Assembly: GCA_020627685.1 (NCBI GenBank)
Contig: JAHDGK010000013.1
Coordinates: 29,176-93,175 of the forward strand
Direction of reading: 5' to 3'
Origin: Granulosicoccus sp.
GTDB lineage: Bacteria; Pseudomonadota; Gammaproteobacteria; Granulosicoccales; Granulosicoccaceae
DNA: 64,000 nt
The notes under the pieces are model-generated. The model was not told the DNA's origin. It saw only the letters and a program-made list of their open reading frames with translations, and searched no databases. The number at the start of each line of letters is the position of its first letter. Position 1 is the stretch's first letter. A program made the translations under genes and the position numbers. Below, piece after piece: positions 19,412-29,176 of this stretch.

Positions 19412-20134
19412 CTAGTCTTCAGAGTCCGACGTGTTACCACTACTCGCTACATCGACTTCTTCGTCGCGTGTTTGGACGATTCTGTCTACGAGGCCGTATT
19501 CAACAGCATCTTCTGCTGTCAAGAAATTGTCGCGCTCTGTGTCTTCTTTTACTTTTTCAACACTCTGACCGCTATGTTGAGCCATCAGTTTGTTCATTCT
19601 CTCTTTTATCGACAGAATTTCGCGAGCATGAATATCAATATCCGTGGCCTGTCCCTGAAAACCGGCCGAAGGTTGGTGAATCATTACACGAGAGTTAGGC
19701 AAAATGAAGCGCTTACCCGGTTCACCGGCATTTAGCAGGAATGCACCCATACTTGCCGCCTGCCCGATACACAAGGTACTGACGTTTGGCTTAATGAACT
19801 GCATGGTGTCGTAAATGGCCATTCCGGCAGTGACAGAACCACCGGGTGAATTAATGTACAGAGAAATGTCCTTATCGGGATTATCAGACTCTAAAAACAG
19901 TAACTGGGCCACAATCAGGTTGGCCATATAGTCCTCGACCTGGCCGACCATGAAAATTACTCGTTCCTTGAGTAGACGCGAGTAAATATCATAGGAGCGC
20001 TCGCCACGTGACGATTGCTCCACGACCATGGGTACCAAGCCGCCCGCAGCAGATGGATCGCCAGCGCCAAAGGCTGAGTTACCGAATGTGCCAGGCAATG
20101 AGCCGGTGAAACCCCAAGTAGGACCTGAATTCAT
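19412..20134 (-). CDS. clpP: ClpP, protease subunit of Clp complexes
   Basis: Serine peptidase chamber partner of ClpX. The catalytic Ser is in GQAASMGAF (residue 128), His in VMIHQPSAG (153) and Asp in EDTERDNF. At 240 residues it is longer than the E. coli protein owing to a Gly/Ser/Phe-rich N-terminal stretch of about 33 residues, presumably an unusually long propeptide, and an acidic Ser-rich end. It starts two bases after the tig stop. Confidence 0.97.
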   Translation of the reverse strand: MNSGPTWGFTGSLPGTFGNSAFGAGDPSAAGGLVPMVVEQSSRGERSYDIYSRLLKERVIFMVGQVEDYMANLIVAQLLFLESDNPDKDISLYINSPGGSVTAGMAIYDTMQFIKPNVSTLCIGQAASMGAFLLNAGEPGKRFILPNSRVMIHQPSAGFQGQATDIDIHAREILSIKERMNKLMAQHSGQSVEKVKEDTERDNFLTAEDAVEYGLVDRIVQTRDEEVDVASSGNTSDSED

Positions 20135-20136
20135 TA

Positions 20137-21471
20137 TTAGCTGTTCTCGCTCTCTGCCGCAGCTGTTGGCTCCGACGGGTTCATGATGTCTTTAAATGTA
20201 GTCGGTTCATCGCTAACTGTCGCTGCATCTAAGACGGATGTAGTGACAGCATCTTCAAGAACCAGGCCTTCAATGTTCTTCAACATTTCCGGATTACCGT
20301 AATAATAGTCAATGACTTGCTGAGGATCCTGATAAGACGACGCTAACTGCTCCACTTGTGCTCGAACTGCTGCCGCATCGGCCTTGATCTCGCTTCGCTG
20401 AATAATTTCAGCAACCACCAGACCTAACTGCACCCGACGCTTGGCTTGTTCGGAGAACAATTCGTCAGAAAGCATTGAAGAATCGGAATCCGCAGGCATT
20501 TGTTGCATAAGTTGTTCCCGCTGACGCTGAATTTCTTCTGAAACCAGCGAACTTGGAACATCTATAGGGTTTAGATCGACCAAACCGTCCATTACTTGTG
20601 ACTTCACTTGGTTTTCGACACGAGTAGACAGTTCTCGTTCCATATTTTTACGAATATCGGCGCGCAAACCTTCCATTGATCCGTCCTCAATACCAAATGT
20701 ACGGATTAAGTCTTCAGTTAGTTCCGGCAGATGAGATTCTTTAACTTCATGAACCGTTATATCGAACTCAACTTCTTTACCCGCCAGGTGCTCTGCCTGG
20801 TACTCATCGGGGAATGTTACTTTGATGGTCTTTTCATCACCGGCCTTCATACCGACTAGCTGAGATTCAAAACCCGGGATCATGGAGTTACTGCCCAATA
20901 CCAGAGGGGCTTTCTCAGCTTTTCCACCGTCGAATTCTTCGCCGTCGAGGCGGCCGAGGAAATCGATAACGATCTGATCATCGTCTTTTGATTCACGATC
21001 CACTGCGACATATTCAGTACGTTGCTTACGAAGATTCTCCAACATGTCATCAATGTCAGATTCTTCAACGTTAACTACAGGGCGAGTAACCTTGATGGAG
21101 TCGTTGTAAACCGGGTCAAATTCCGGATAGACCTCGAAAGTGGCTACGAAGCTGAAGCCGGTTTCTGTATCGTCTTCTGCCGTCTCACCAGGAACGATCT
21201 CCGGCTGCCCTGCCGGGCGCAGGTTCTCTTGCTGAACCGCATCAAAGTATGAGCGATTAATTAACGTCCCCAGAACCTCGCCGCGAACCTGTGATTCGTA
21301 GCGTTTCTTGACGACTTTAAAAGGGACTTTCCCGGGGCGAAAACCATTCATACGCGTGGTTTTACTCAGACTCTGAAGTCTTTCTAGCACTGCGCTGTCA
21401 ATGTCTTCAGAAGGCAGAGCGACTGTCATTTTACGCTCTAAGCCCTGGGTGGTTTCAACGGATACTTGCAT
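20137..21471 (-). CDS. tig: Trigger factor
   Basis: Ribosome-bound chaperone with prolyl-isomerase activity. The N-terminal ribosome-binding loop contains the signature [17 protein letters not shown]; the FKBP-like domain lies around residues 160-240 ([17 protein letters not shown]); the C-terminal arms are helical. 444 residues is normal, with an acidic Ser/Glu tail. First gene of the tig-clpP-clpX unit, downstream of the tRNA cluster. Confidence 0.97.
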   Translation of the reverse strand: MQVSVETTQGLERKMTVALPSEDIDSAVLERLQSLSKTTRMNGFRPGKVPFKVVKKRYESQVRGEVLGTLINRSYFDAVQQENLRPAGQPEIVPGETAEDDTETGFSFVATFEVYPEFDPVYNDSIKVTRPVVNVEESDIDDMLENLRKQRTEYVAVDRESKDDDQIVIDFLGRLDGEEFDGGKAEKAPLVLGSNSMIPGFESQLVGMKAGDEKTIKVTFPDEYQAEHLAGKEVEFDITVHEVKESHLPELTEDLIRTFGIEDGSMEGLRADIRKNMERELSTRVENQVKSQVMDGLVDLNPIDVPSSLVSEEIQRQREQLMQQMPADSDSSMLSDELFSEQAKRRVQLGLVVAEIIQRSEIKADAAAVRAQVEQLASSYQDPQQVIDYYYGNPEMLKNIEGLVLEDAVTTSVLDAATVSDEPTTFKDIMNPSEPTAAAESENS

Positions 21472-21558
21472 GCTTGCCTCTATTAACCACGATGTTCGAC
21501 ATTGCCCTATTCGGGCTGTTCATCGGGTCAGGTGATGTGCCTGATACGGCACGTAATC

Positions 21559-21642
<84 letters not shown>

Positions 21643-21734
21643 AGTGGTACATCCTAAGTCGCTAATTATAGCGAAATCCCGACAACAATGACGAGACAAA
21701 ATGTGCATATCAGTCGATGCACTTGAGGCTAAGG

Positions 21735-21811
21735 TGGGGTGAACGACGGGATTCGAACCCGCGACCACAGGAATCACAATCCTGCGCTCTACCAACTGAG
21801 CTACGCTCACC
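21735..21811 (-). tRNA. tRNA-His (anticodon GTG)
   Basis: Minus-strand cloverleaf with anticodon loop TTGTGAT (GTG). The acceptor GTGAGCG pairs with CGTTCAC; an extra 5' G opposite a C discriminator gives the G-1 identity base of tRNA-His, and CCA is encoded. D-arm TAGCTCAGTTGGTAGAG and T-arm CGGGTTCGAATCCCG are standard. Confidence 0.97.
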
Positions 21812-21951
21812 ACAAATTTACCCTAGCTATTGTAATACCAACTTGCCCCAACCGGATAGACTCCGATAGATCCAAGCCTCTACCAACACTGGGCTGGCGT
21901 CCTACTTAGGTACGAATTTACCTGAGCTACCTCTCAGATAAGTGCAATAGA

Positions 21952-22028
21952 TGGTGCGCCCGGCAGGACTCGAACCTGCTACCCTCGGCTTAGAAGGCCG
22001 ATGCTCTATCCAGATGAGCTACGGGCGC
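21952..22028 (-). tRNA. tRNA-Arg (anticodon TCT)
   Basis: A 77-base minus-strand cloverleaf: acceptor GCGCCCG / CGGGCGC, D-arm TAGCTCATCTGGATAGAG, anticodon loop CTTCTAA (TCT), T-arm CAGGTTCGAGTCCTG and encoded CCA. It reads AGA and AGG codons. Confidence 0.97.
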
Positions 22029-22149
22029 TCTCTGCCGATCATCAGGTGAGGATCTAGAACACCCCGTGCCCGTTAATGCGACGGTACGTACCCAGAACGA
22101 TATCTGAACAAATAGCGCTTAGAAATTGCTGACTCTAAGCTCGCAAAGT

Positions 22150-22226
22150 TGGTCGGGGCAGCAGGATTCGAACCTACGACCCTCTGCTCCCAAAGCAGAT
22201 GCGCTACCAGGCTGCGCCATACCCCG
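22150..22226 (-). tRNA. tRNA-Pro (anticodon TGG)
   Basis: A 77-base minus-strand cloverleaf: acceptor CGGGGTA-type stem, D-arm GGCGCAGCCTGGTAGCGC, anticodon loop TTTGGGA (TGG), T-arm TAGGTTCGAATCCTG, CCA encoded. First tRNA after the cluster promoter. Confidence 0.97.
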
Positions 22227-22251
22227 AAACTTCGCCTCATTCAGCCGCGCA

Positions 22252-22280
22252 ATGATAGCGGCAACTTAACGACTGGTCAA
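22252..22280 (-). promoter_or_regulatory. Strong promoter of the tRNA-Pro-Arg-His-Leu cluster
   Basis: Minus-strand TTGACC, exactly 17 bases, then TATCAT, followed by a GC-rich discriminator (TGCGCGGC) typical of promoters under stringent (ppGpp) control. The start point falls about 20 bases before tRNA-Pro. Confidence 0.8.
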
Positions 22281-22320
22281 CAACACCATGACGTTGATTA
22301 ACGTAAATAGTGACAAAGAT

Positions 22321-22521
22321 TTAATCTATTTCGTCAATCCAGGTCATTTGGATGGCTTCAAGGATGCCTTCCGACGATTTTTCCGGATCATCATCAAACC
22401 CATCGATCGCCAAAATCCATGCATGCATGTCTGTGAAGCGCACATATTGCGGATCCACATCAGGGTGAGCTTCGGCCAATTCAATGGCGATGTCACGAAC
22501 ATCTGTCCATTTTAAATTCAC
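22321..22521 (-). CDS. iscX: IscX, small acidic Fe-S assembly regulator
   Basis: A 66-residue protein that binds IscS and ferrous iron and tunes Fe-S cluster assembly. The WTDVRDIAIELAEAHPDVDP start and the acidic DGFDDDPEKSSEGILEAIQ segment are the family hallmarks. It begins with GTG inside the fdx stop codon (TAGTG, one-base overlap), so it is the coupled last gene of the isc operon. No terminator is visible after it. Confidence 0.95.
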   Translation of the reverse strand: MNLKWTDVRDIAIELAEAHPDVDPQYVRFTDMHAWILAIDGFDDDPEKSSEGILEAIQMTWIDEID

Positions 22522-22862
22522 TAGTGCGGCGCCTCAGAAACCATGTTGATTGTGTACTTCGGAATTTCGATAACGAGGTCATCGTCTGCGACGATTGCCT
22601 GGCAACTGAGCCTAGAATCGGGATCCAAGCCCCAAGCCTTATCGAGGTAGTCTTCTTCTAACTCGTCGGCTTCATCGAGGGTTTCCCCACCTACTCTCAC
22701 GTGCACATGGCACGTGGTGCAGGCGCAAGATTTTTCACAGGCATGCTCGATATGCACACCATTGCGCAACATGGCATCGCATACCGACACGCCGGCGTCC
22801 ACAGAGAACTCAGCCCCATCAGGACAAATTTCAGGATGCGGTTTTATCGTTAAGGTTGGCAT
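22521..22862 (-). CDS. fdx: [2Fe-2S] ferredoxin of the ISC system
   Basis: Electron donor for cluster synthesis on IscU. Cysteine ligands appear as C-x5-C-x2-C in HACEKSCACTTCHV and a fourth Cys in RLSCQA, the vertebrate/ISC-type ferredoxin pattern. 113 residues is normal. It lies 105 bases after hscA and overlaps iscX by one base. Confidence 0.96.
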   Translation of the reverse strand: MPTLTIKPHPEICPDGAEFSVDAGVSVCDAMLRNGVHIEHACEKSCACTTCHVHVRVGGETLDEADELEEDYLDKAWGLDPDSRLSCQAIVADDDLVIEIPKYTINMVSEAPH

Positions 22863-22967
22863 ACTGCCTTCAACTCCAATGTCGTTTTGTTAAGTTCAGC
22901 CGGACGAATTTCGCTCAGCAATAATAATTACATACTTTTATTTGGGATCTGCCGTTATCGTTTCAAC

Positions 22968-24857
22968 TCATGGATTCTCTAGTGTTGAATCAATAGCGTC
23001 TATTTCTTTGCCAGACATCATTTTTCTAACGCTGGCGTTCATTCTACGCTCTACAAATTCCGCACTGGCATGCTCAAGATCGTGAACAGCCGTTTTGATG
23101 GCGGCCCGGTCTTCACCCTCCATAGATACCTTGACGTTTTGAATCTGCTGATCGACAAGCTCCCTCTCCTCCGCGGACAGGTGCTCGTCGCCGTCGGCCT
23201 CAAGCGCGCTAGCGATAGCCTCTAACACGCGTGAGGCTTCAACTCTTTGCTCCTGAAGTACACGGCGTTGCATATCTTCGCCTGCGTTATCCATAGACTC
23301 TCGTAGCATCCGTTCGATCTCACCGTCGGACAAACCGTATGAAGGTTTTACATCGACACTGGCAACAACACCGCTTTCCCGCTCCAGCGCACTAACGGTC
23401 AGCAGACCATCAGCATCAACTTGAAATAGAACCTGTATTCGAGCTGCGCCTGCTACACGCTCAGGGATACCTTTTAATTCGAAACGCGCTAGAGAACGGC
23501 AATCATCAACCATTTCTCGCTCGCCCTGAACAACATGCAACGCCATGGCAGTCTGACCATCTTTATAGGTGGTGAATTCTTGCCCACGCGCTATTGGAAT
23601 AGTTGTATTGCGAGGGATAACCTTTTCAACCATGCCGCCCATTATTTCCAAGCCTAAGGATAACGGCGTGACATCAAGTAGTAGAAGATCACTGTCCGGT
23701 TTATTGCCTGCAAGCACATCGGCCTGAATAGCGGCACCGATAGCAACTACTTCATCAGGGTTTATAGACGTCAGCACCGTCTGCTCAAAAAACTCACCGA
23801 CCTTATTACGCACGAGCGGTACACGAGTAGAACCGCCCACCATAACAACAGCCGTTACAGATTCCTTATCGACATTGGCATCGCGAAGCACCTGCCGACA
23901 AGGCTTAAGCGTTCTGGCGATGAGTGGTTCCAACATACTATTGAATTCTTCAAGAGAGAGTTCACCTTTCCACGCATGACCATGTGCATCTGACCAATCC
24001 ACAGTGACGGATTCTTCTGTCGAGAGCGCTTCCTTAATGGACTTAGCGTATTCCTTTATGGACGCCTGCTCTGACTCACCGGACAATGCATCGATATCGG
24101 CTTTTTTCATCAACCAATCAACAATGAGATTATCGATATCATCACCGCCTAAAGAGGTATCACCGGCAGTTGCAAGCACTTCAAATATGCCTTGCTGCAT
24201 TTTTAATAAGGATATATCGAACGTGCCCCCACCAAGATCATAGATAGCGATAGTGCCTTCACTATCGTTGTCCAAACCGTAGGCAACCGCTGCCGCTGTT
24301 GGCTCATTCAATAAACGCAGCACAGATAAACCAGCTAAAGCCGCCGCATCTTTCGTAGCTTGACGCTGAGCATCGTCAAAATAGGCGGGCACAGTCACGA
24401 CCGCCCCTACCAAATCACCGCCCAAGGTTTGTTCAGCAGTCTCTTTCAATGTTTTTAGAATAGCTGCAGAGACATCGATAGCGCTTTTAGGCCCATCGGC
24501 TGTCACAAACGCTGGAAGCGAGCCCGAGTCGACGTCGAATTGGTAATGCTTGTTGAGCCACGAATCCTGAATATCAGAGGCACCTTTGCCCATCAATCGC
24601 TTGGCTGAGCGGATGGTACTTAGCGCATCAGAAACGTTAGATTCAGCCTCATGCCCGACTAATGGGACCTCACCAGATTGATAATGCACAACGGAGGGCA
24701 AGGAGCGATTTCCCGACTCGTCTGGAAGCACATCAGCACTTCCACTTCGTACCGCAGCAACCAAAGAGTTGGTAGTTCCCAAATCAATACCGACAGCTAA
24801 CCTATGTTGATGAGGCGCTTGTGATTGTCCGGGTTCTGCGATTTGCAGCAATGCCAC
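22968..24857 (-). CDS. hscA: HscA, Hsp70-type chaperone of Fe-S assembly
   Basis: Specialised Hsp70 that binds the LPPVK motif of IscU and helps release the cluster. The ATPase domain has [13 protein letters not shown], the phosphate loops [14 protein letters not shown] and [13 protein letters not shown]; the substrate domain follows from about residue 390 ([17 protein letters not shown]). The first Arg of the substrate-domain lid is not examined. 629 residues matches HscA and is close to DnaK length, but the setting between hscB and fdx settles the identity. Confidence 0.96.
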   Translation of the reverse strand: MALLQIAEPGQSQAPHQHRLAVGIDLGTTNSLVAAVRSGSADVLPDESGNRSLPSVVHYQSGEVPLVGHEAESNVSDALSTIRSAKRLMGKGASDIQDSWLNKHYQFDVDSGSLPAFVTADGPKSAIDVSAAILKTLKETAEQTLGGDLVGAVVTVPAYFDDAQRQATKDAAALAGLSVLRLLNEPTAAAVAYGLDNDSEGTIAIYDLGGGTFDISLLKMQQGIFEVLATAGDTSLGGDDIDNLIVDWLMKKADIDALSGESEQASIKEYAKSIKEALSTEESVTVDWSDAHGHAWKGELSLEEFNSMLEPLIARTLKPCRQVLRDANVDKESVTAVVMVGGSTRVPLVRNKVGEFFEQTVLTSINPDEVVAIGAAIQADVLAGNKPDSDLLLLDVTPLSLGLEIMGGMVEKVIPRNTTIPIARGQEFTTYKDGQTAMALHVVQGEREMVDDCRSLARFELKGIPERVAGAARIQVLFQVDADGLLTVSALERESGVVASVDVKPSYGLSDGEIERMLRESMDNAGEDMQRRVLQEQRVEASRVLEAIASALEADGDEHLSAEERELVDQQIQNVKVSMEGEDRAAIKTAVHDLEHASAEFVERRMNASVRKMMSGKEIDAIDSTLENP

Positions 24858-24925
24858 TGACTGATCTCCTTAAATTAAAATGATGGATGAGAAGGCTTTT
24901 CTAGAACCGTTGCCTGGCTAACGCC

Positions 24926-25459
24926 CTACTCATCTAATCGCTCTTCAGCACTTCGTACTTCTTGTTTAAGCTTATCCAGAAACTGCCATTGACGCACTGA
25001 CGTTCTGGCTTCATCCCATGATTGTTGATTGCACGCATTTTCAAATGCGGCAAGCTGCTCTGATGTAGCGGATTTCAAATTTTTCCTAACCGCGTCGAGA
25101 GCTTGATAGGGGTCGCTGGCATCAGGTGCCATTTCAAGAGCTTCCCTGTATTCCATTTGTTCCATTAGGAACATGGGAGACATCTGTGTGTCAGTCTCCT
25201 CGTCAATGGAAACTCCCTGCAGAGTGAGCAAGTAGATGGCACGCTTAAGATCATCGCCAAGCGTCTGATAGGCCTCGTTGACAAAGCTTGCCGCCTGCAT
25301 GGACCAACGACGCTCAGCGTCAGGCTTAGACGCATACTTGTCAGGATGTAGCTGCTTCTGCAATTCTTGAAAACGCGACACAAGCTGTGCATTGTCAATG
25401 TCAAACTTTTCTGCCAAGCCGAAAAGATCAAAATAGTTTTTTGAAAAATCAACGTGCAT
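24926..25459 (-). CDS. hscB: HscB, J-domain co-chaperone of Fe-S assembly
   Basis: Delivers IscU to HscA and stimulates its ATPase. The J-domain fills residues 6-80 with the HPD motif in KQLHPDKYAS, and the C-terminal three-helix IscU-binding domain follows (MEYREALEMAPD onward). 177 residues is typical. It lies between iscA and hscA, the conserved order. Confidence 0.96.
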   Translation of the reverse strand: MHVDFSKNYFDLFGLAEKFDIDNAQLVSRFQELQKQLHPDKYASKPDAERRWSMQAASFVNEAYQTLGDDLKRAIYLLTLQGVSIDEETDTQMSPMFLMEQMEYREALEMAPDASDPYQALDAVRKNLKSATSEQLAAFENACNQQSWDEARTSVRQWQFLDKLKQEVRSAEERLDE

Positions 25460-25488
25460 GGCAAAGCAATCTCGAACCTTAGTAACGA

Positions 25489-25521
25489 CGCTGCCCGGGT
25501 CAAGTTGACTTCCGGGCAGCG
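25489..25521 (-). other. Strong hairpin between iscA and hscB
   Basis: Ten-bp perfect stem CGCTGCCCGG / CCGGGCAGCG around a 13-base loop, in the intergenic RNA. No T-run follows on the minus strand, so it looks like a processing or stability element that separates the iscRSUA part from hscBA. Confidence 0.65.
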
Positions 25522-25550
25522 GTCTTAAGAGCTAACGAAAACGACTTGAG

Positions 25551-25874
25551 TTAAATCGTGAAAGACTCACCGCAGCCGCATTCGTCCTTAACGTTAGGGT
25601 TATTGAACTTAAAACCCTCATTCAGACCTTCCCGGGTGAAATCCAACTCGGTACCGTCCAAATACACCAAACTCTTCTTATCGATAACGACAGTGACATC
25701 GTTATTTTCAAACACTTCATCGTTGGCAGCAACTTCGTCCGCGAACTCCAGTACGTAAGCTAGTCCGGAGCAACCTGTCGTACGCACTGCCAGACGAAGA
25801 CCGACACCCTTGCCACGCTTTTCAAGGAATCCCTTGATGTGCTCAGCTGCTCGATCTGTAAACGTTACGCCCAT
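25551..25874 (-). CDS. iscA: IscA, A-type Fe-S carrier
   Basis: Carries iron or clusters from IscU to target enzymes. The three ligand cysteines are present: one in [10 protein letters not shown] and two in the end motif DECGCGESF. 107 residues is the family length. It follows iscU after 19 bases. Confidence 0.96.
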   Translation of the reverse strand: MGVTFTDRAAEHIKGFLEKRGKGVGLRLAVRTTGCSGLAYVLEFADEVAANDEVFENNDVTVVIDKKSLVYLDGTELDFTREGLNEGFKFNNPNVKDECGCGESFTI

Positions 25875-25893
25875 GATAAAGGCCTCCTAAGTT

Positions 25894-26304
25894 CTAACTG
25901 GCGACAGCTTCAGAGCTATCTTTTTCAGTTCGTTTTGCTTTGATGTCGGCAATAGCCGCAGCTATGGCGTCTTCAGCCAACACTGAGCAATGGATTTTAA
26001 CCGGTGGCAAAGCCAGCTCATCTGCGATGTGCTTATTTCGGATTTCACCCACTTCTTCAAGAGTTTTACCTTTCACCATTTCAGTGACTAAAGATGAGGA
26101 TGCGATAGCAGAGCCGCAACCGTAAGTTTTAAACTTTGCATCTTCAATAATGCCGTCATCGTTGACTTTGATTTGAAGACGCATTACGTCACCACAAGCT
26201 GGAGCACCTACCATACCTGTACCCACGTTTGGATCATCTTTATCGAGCACACCAACGTTGCGTGGGTTTTCGTAATGGTCAAGAACCTTGTCACTGTAAG
26301 CCAT
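25894..26304 (-). CDS. iscU: IscU, Fe-S cluster scaffold
   Basis: Scaffold where sulfur from IscS and iron are assembled. The three conserved cysteines are in GAPACGDVM, KTYGCGSAIA and KIHCSVLA, the conserved Asp follows the first, and the HscA-recognition motif LPPVK is intact. 136 residues, slightly extended by a Ser/Glu-rich tail. Confidence 0.97.
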   Translation of the reverse strand: MAYSDKVLDHYENPRNVGVLDKDDPNVGTGMVGAPACGDVMRLQIKVNDDGIIEDAKFKTYGCGSAIASSSLVTEMVKGKTLEEVGEIRNKHIADELALPPVKIHCSVLAEDAIAAAIADIKAKRTEKDSSEAVAS

Positions 26305-26370
26305 GATTTTCTCCGATTAAAACGACGAGTAACGCCGTTTGAATAATTACCTAGTTATCTATAAAAGCCA

Positions 26371-26388
26371 CCGCAGGCGAACCTGCGG
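26371..26388 (-). terminator. Hairpin between iscS and iscU
   Basis: Seven-bp stem CCGCAGG / CCTGCGG with a TTCG tetraloop on the minus strand, then GGCTTTTAT. A weak terminator or attenuator that may lower expression of iscU and later genes relative to iscS. Confidence 0.5.
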
Positions 26389-26408
26389 CATTAAAAATTC
26401 GATTGGAA

Positions 26409-27632
26409 CTAATGACTAGCCCATTCAACAGTATCGAGATCGATCCCTTCTTTATGCATATCCCATAATGGGGATAAATCTCGCAATTTCTCTACCGCTT
26501 CGCGCGTCTTAGCGATAGTGAAGTCGATTTCTTCTTCGGTTGTGAATCGGCCAATGGTGAAACGGATTGAACTGTGAGCCAACTCATCATTTCGACCGAT
26601 CGCTCTAAGCACGTATGAAGGCTCCAGACTTGCACTAGTACACGCTGAACCACTGGAGACAGCAATGTCCTTCATAGACATTATAAGACTTTCACCTTCA
26701 ACAAAATTGAAGCTGACATTCAAATTGCCAGGAATGCGCTGCTCAAGATCGCCATTGAGGTAGATCTCTTCCATATCGGATACGCCATTCCACAGTCGAT
26801 CACGCAAAGCGCCCATGCGTACGTTTTCTTCATCCATTTCTTCATGAGCAATACGGAAAGCTTCACCCATACCAACGATCTGGTGCGTTGCCAATGTTCC
26901 TGAACGCATGCCTCTTTCGTGTCCACCGCCGTGTATTTGAGCTTCAAGGCGAATGCGTGGCTTGCGACGAACGTAAAGTGCACCGATGCCCTTTGGACCA
27001 TAGACCTTGTGAGCACATAAGGACATGAGATCGACATTCATAGCGTTAACATCGATAGCAACCTTACCCGGGCTTTGAGCAGCATCCACGTGGAAGATAA
27101 TCCCTCTTTCACGAGTGATTTGGCCGATCGCAGCGATGTCTTGAATGACGCCTATTTCATTGTTGACGTGCATGATAGATACGACTGTCGTGTCGTCTCT
27201 CAGTGCTGCTTTGAAAGCGTCCATGTCAAGCAGACCATTTTCCATTGGGTCCAAGTAGGTGACTTCAAAGCCTTCCCGCTCTAGCTGACGACAAGTATCG
27301 AGTACAGCTTTGTGCTCAGTTTTCAAAGTAACAATGTGCTTGCCTTTTTTCACATTGAAACGGGCAGCACCTTTGATAGCGAGGTTATCTGATTCGGTTG
27401 CACCGGAAGTCCAAACGATTTCTTTACTGTTAGCGCCGAGCAAAGTTGCGACATTATCGCGAGCCTGTTCGACCAGCTCATCTGCATGCCAACCAAACGG
27501 GTGTGAGCGTGAAGCAGGGTTTCCGAAATGACCTTGCTTAGTCAGACACTCAGCCATTTTTGCAGCAACTCTCTCGTCTACCGGAGTAGTTGCTGAATAA
27601 TCCATATAAATGGGTATATTTAAAGAACTCAC
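26409..27632 (-). CDS. iscS: IscS, cysteine desulfurase
   Basis: Pyridoxal-phosphate enzyme that strips sulfur from cysteine for Fe-S clusters, tRNA thiolation and other uses. The N-terminus [16 protein letters not shown], the PLP-binding Lys in [11 protein letters not shown] and the persulfide Cys loop [14 protein letters not shown] are all present. The start is a GTG with a GAGG Shine-Dalgarno eight bases away. 407 residues is normal. Confidence 0.97.
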   Translation of the reverse strand: MSSLNIPIYMDYSATTPVDERVAAKMAECLTKQGHFGNPASRSHPFGWHADELVEQARDNVATLLGANSKEIVWTSGATESDNLAIKGAARFNVKKGKHIVTLKTEHKAVLDTCRQLEREGFEVTYLDPMENGLLDMDAFKAALRDDTTVVSIMHVNNEIGVIQDIAAIGQITRERGIIFHVDAAQSPGKVAIDVNAMNVDLMSLCAHKVYGPKGIGALYVRRKPRIRLEAQIHGGGHERGMRSGTLATHQIVGMGEAFRIAHEEMDEENVRMGALRDRLWNGVSDMEEIYLNGDLEQRIPGNLNVSFNFVEGESLIMSMKDIAVSSGSACTSASLEPSYVLRAIGRNDELAHSSIRFTIGRFTTEEEIDFTIAKTREAVEKLRDLSPLWDMHKEGIDLDTVEWASH

Positions 27633-27662
27633 TATGACTGCCTCAATTCAATTTTCTGTTAA

Positions 27663-27683
27663 CTGGGGTGCTTAAGACCCCGG
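27663..27683 (-). other. Hairpin between iscR and iscS
   Basis: Stem of seven pairs including one wobble (CTGGGGT with ACCCCGG) around a 7-base loop, in the iscR-iscS intergenic RNA. In E. coli a structure in this position protects iscR mRNA when the small RNA RyhB removes iscSUA; a similar role here is inferred from position only. Confidence 0.5.
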
Positions 27684-27731
27684 TGAATATTTCTTTACGA
27701 TATTAATGGTTGTTCGTATGACCAACCCAGC

Positions 27732-28190
27732 CTAAACGAAGGGTTGTTGCACGATGACTTCCTCTTGACGAACGGACGAGCTGTGCACGCGATGCCGATC
27801 GATCATGTCCTGCAACGATACGCTACTTAAAAACTCTTCTATCTGGGCACTAAGACCCTCCCACAAATCATGGGTAAGACACCGGCCATGGCTATGGCAA
27901 TTTTCTTTACCTGCGCACTGGGTGGCGTCGACTGACTCGTTGACAGCGCCGATGATCTCTGACACCGCCACGTCACCGAGCTCTCTGGAAACAGAGTATC
28001 CACCGCCCGGGCCTCGGGTACTGGTGACCAAGCCGTGCCGGCGAAGCTTCGAAAACAGCTGCTCAAGATACGACAGAGATATTTCCTGCCTAACGGAAAT
28101 TTCAGCCAACGAAACCGGGCCGGTTTGGCCGTGCAAGGCCAAATCGAGCATCGCTGTGACTGCGTACCGCCCTTTCGTTGTCAGTTTCAT
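27732..28190 (-). CDS. iscR: IscR, Fe-S-responsive Rrf2-family regulator
   Basis: Represses the isc operon when it carries a [2Fe-2S] cluster and regulates other genes as apoprotein. The winged-helix MKLTTKGRYAVTAMLDLAL and recognition helix SLSYLEQLFSKLRRHGLV are typical, and the cluster ligands occur as C-x5-C-x5-C in QCAGKENCHSHGRC with the following His. The frame runs to 28229, but the conserved N-terminus begins at 28190, giving 152 residues. First gene of iscRSUA-hscBA-fdx-iscX. Confidence 0.96.
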   Translation of the reverse strand: MKLTTKGRYAVTAMLDLALHGQTGPVSLAEISVRQEISLSYLEQLFSKLRRHGLVTSTRGPGGGYSVSRELGDVAVSEIIGAVNESVDATQCAGKENCHSHGRCLTHDLWEGLSAQIEEFLSSVSLQDMIDRHRVHSSSVRQEEVIVQQPFV

Positions 28191-28256
28191 AGCATCAACT
28201 TCTGCCAGCTGAGTTTGCGGGCTACACAACCGTCCAGCCCCTTTAGATAGGGTGTT

Positions 28257-28289
28257 AGAGTCGCATAACCCACCAAATTAGTCAAGTAT
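28257..28289 (-). promoter_or_regulatory. iscR promoter with type-1 IscR site
   Basis: Minus strand TTGACT at 28280-28285, 17 bases, GACTCT at 28257-28262. A 25-base element at 28265-28289 beginning ATACTTGACTAATTT and ending GGGTTAT overlaps the -35 box and matches the left half and outer edges of the E. coli type-1 IscR consensus. Autorepression of the operon is therefore likely. Confidence 0.7.
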
Positions 28290-28340
28290 TATCCTCTTCT
28301 ACGAGCGATCCGAAAAAAACGATGATTCGAGCGTCAACAG

Positions 28341-29039
28341 CTAACAGGCTTTGTTTCTGAGTTGATCCAATTCGGCTCTCAATTCAGCAACTTGCTGCTG
28401 TAATAATTCGACTGCGTTTTCCATTGGGTCGTCAGTTTCACCGGCCACACCGTAGGCATCGAATGCCTGCTCGCGCATTTTGACCTGCTTCTCGCGAACC
28501 AACTCCAGGCATTTGGCATTGTCATCTTTGCAGCGCACAATTTTTCCGGGAACACCGACTACTGTGGCGCCTGCGGGCACCGGTTCTAGCACCACTGCGT
28601 TCGAACCGACTCTCGCATCATCCGCGACTGTAAAAGGACCGAGAATTTTAGCCCCGGCACCCACGACAACGTTATTTCCCAGTGTCGGATGTCGTTTTCC
28701 TTCATTGAGCGTGCGGCCGCCTAAGGTGACGCCCTGATACAAGGTCACGTCATCGCCGATTTCTGCTGTCTCACCGATAACCACGCCTGTGCCGTGATCT
28801 ACAAAAAAACGGCGACCGATTACAGCACCGGGGTGAATTTCGATACCGGTCAACCAACGCGCAATATTGCCTAGAAATCTGGCCGGCCATCGGAAACCCC
28901 TGCGCCACAACCAATGGTTGAAACGATGGAACAGAATTGCATGCACGCCGGAGTAACAGGTGAGCACATCAAAGGTTGTCCGAGCGGCAGGATCTCGCTG
29001 GAAAACACAGTTAACGTCTTCTTTTAGCAGTTGCCACAT
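28341..29039 (-). CDS. cysE: Serine O-acetyltransferase
   Basis: Makes O-acetylserine, the acceptor for sulfide in cysteine synthesis. The N-terminal helical part is followed from about residue 65 by the left-handed beta-helix of hexapeptide repeats ([21 protein letters not shown], then [11 protein letters not shown] with the catalytic His-Asp region). The C-terminal 60 residues are helical and charged rather than the short Ile-ending tail of E. coli CysE, so feedback and CysK binding may differ. Head-to-tail with iscR, as in several gammaproteobacteria; its product supports IscS. Confidence 0.95.
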   Translation of the reverse strand: MWQLLKEDVNCVFQRDPAARTTFDVLTCYSGVHAILFHRFNHWLWRRGFRWPARFLGNIARWLTGIEIHPGAVIGRRFFVDHGTGVVIGETAEIGDDVTLYQGVTLGGRTLNEGKRHPTLGNNVVVGAGAKILGPFTVADDARVGSNAVVLEPVPAGATVVGVPGKIVRCKDDNAKCLELVREKQVKMREQAFDAYGVAGETDDPMENAVELLQQQVAELRAELDQLRNKAC

Positions 29040-29053
29040 ACCACACCGCCGAT

Positions 29054-29078
29054 AATTCCTACTGATTTAGTAGGTTAT
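29054..29078 (-). promoter_or_regulatory. Palindrome at the cysE transcription start, IscR/Rrf2-like
   Basis: Core CCTACT-5 bases-AGTAGG, exact inverted repeat, within a 25-base element whose centre ACTAAATCAGT fits the ACT-R-W-W-W-Y-AGT centre of type-1 IscR sites. It overlaps the edge of the cysE -10 and the start point. Outer positions match less well. Confidence 0.4.
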
Positions 29079-29105
29079 TGTACGCCCTATTCCCAATTCT
29101 GGAAA
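29077..29105 (-). promoter_or_regulatory. cysE promoter
   Basis: Minus strand TTTCCA, 17 bases, TACAAT, giving a leader of about 30 bases before the cysE ATG. Confidence 0.5.
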
Positions 29106-29176
29106 CAGTCTGCGAAGTTTACGAACGGCATCGATACTTGGCTGCCGGCCCCGAGAGACACTATATGGGGATGGAT

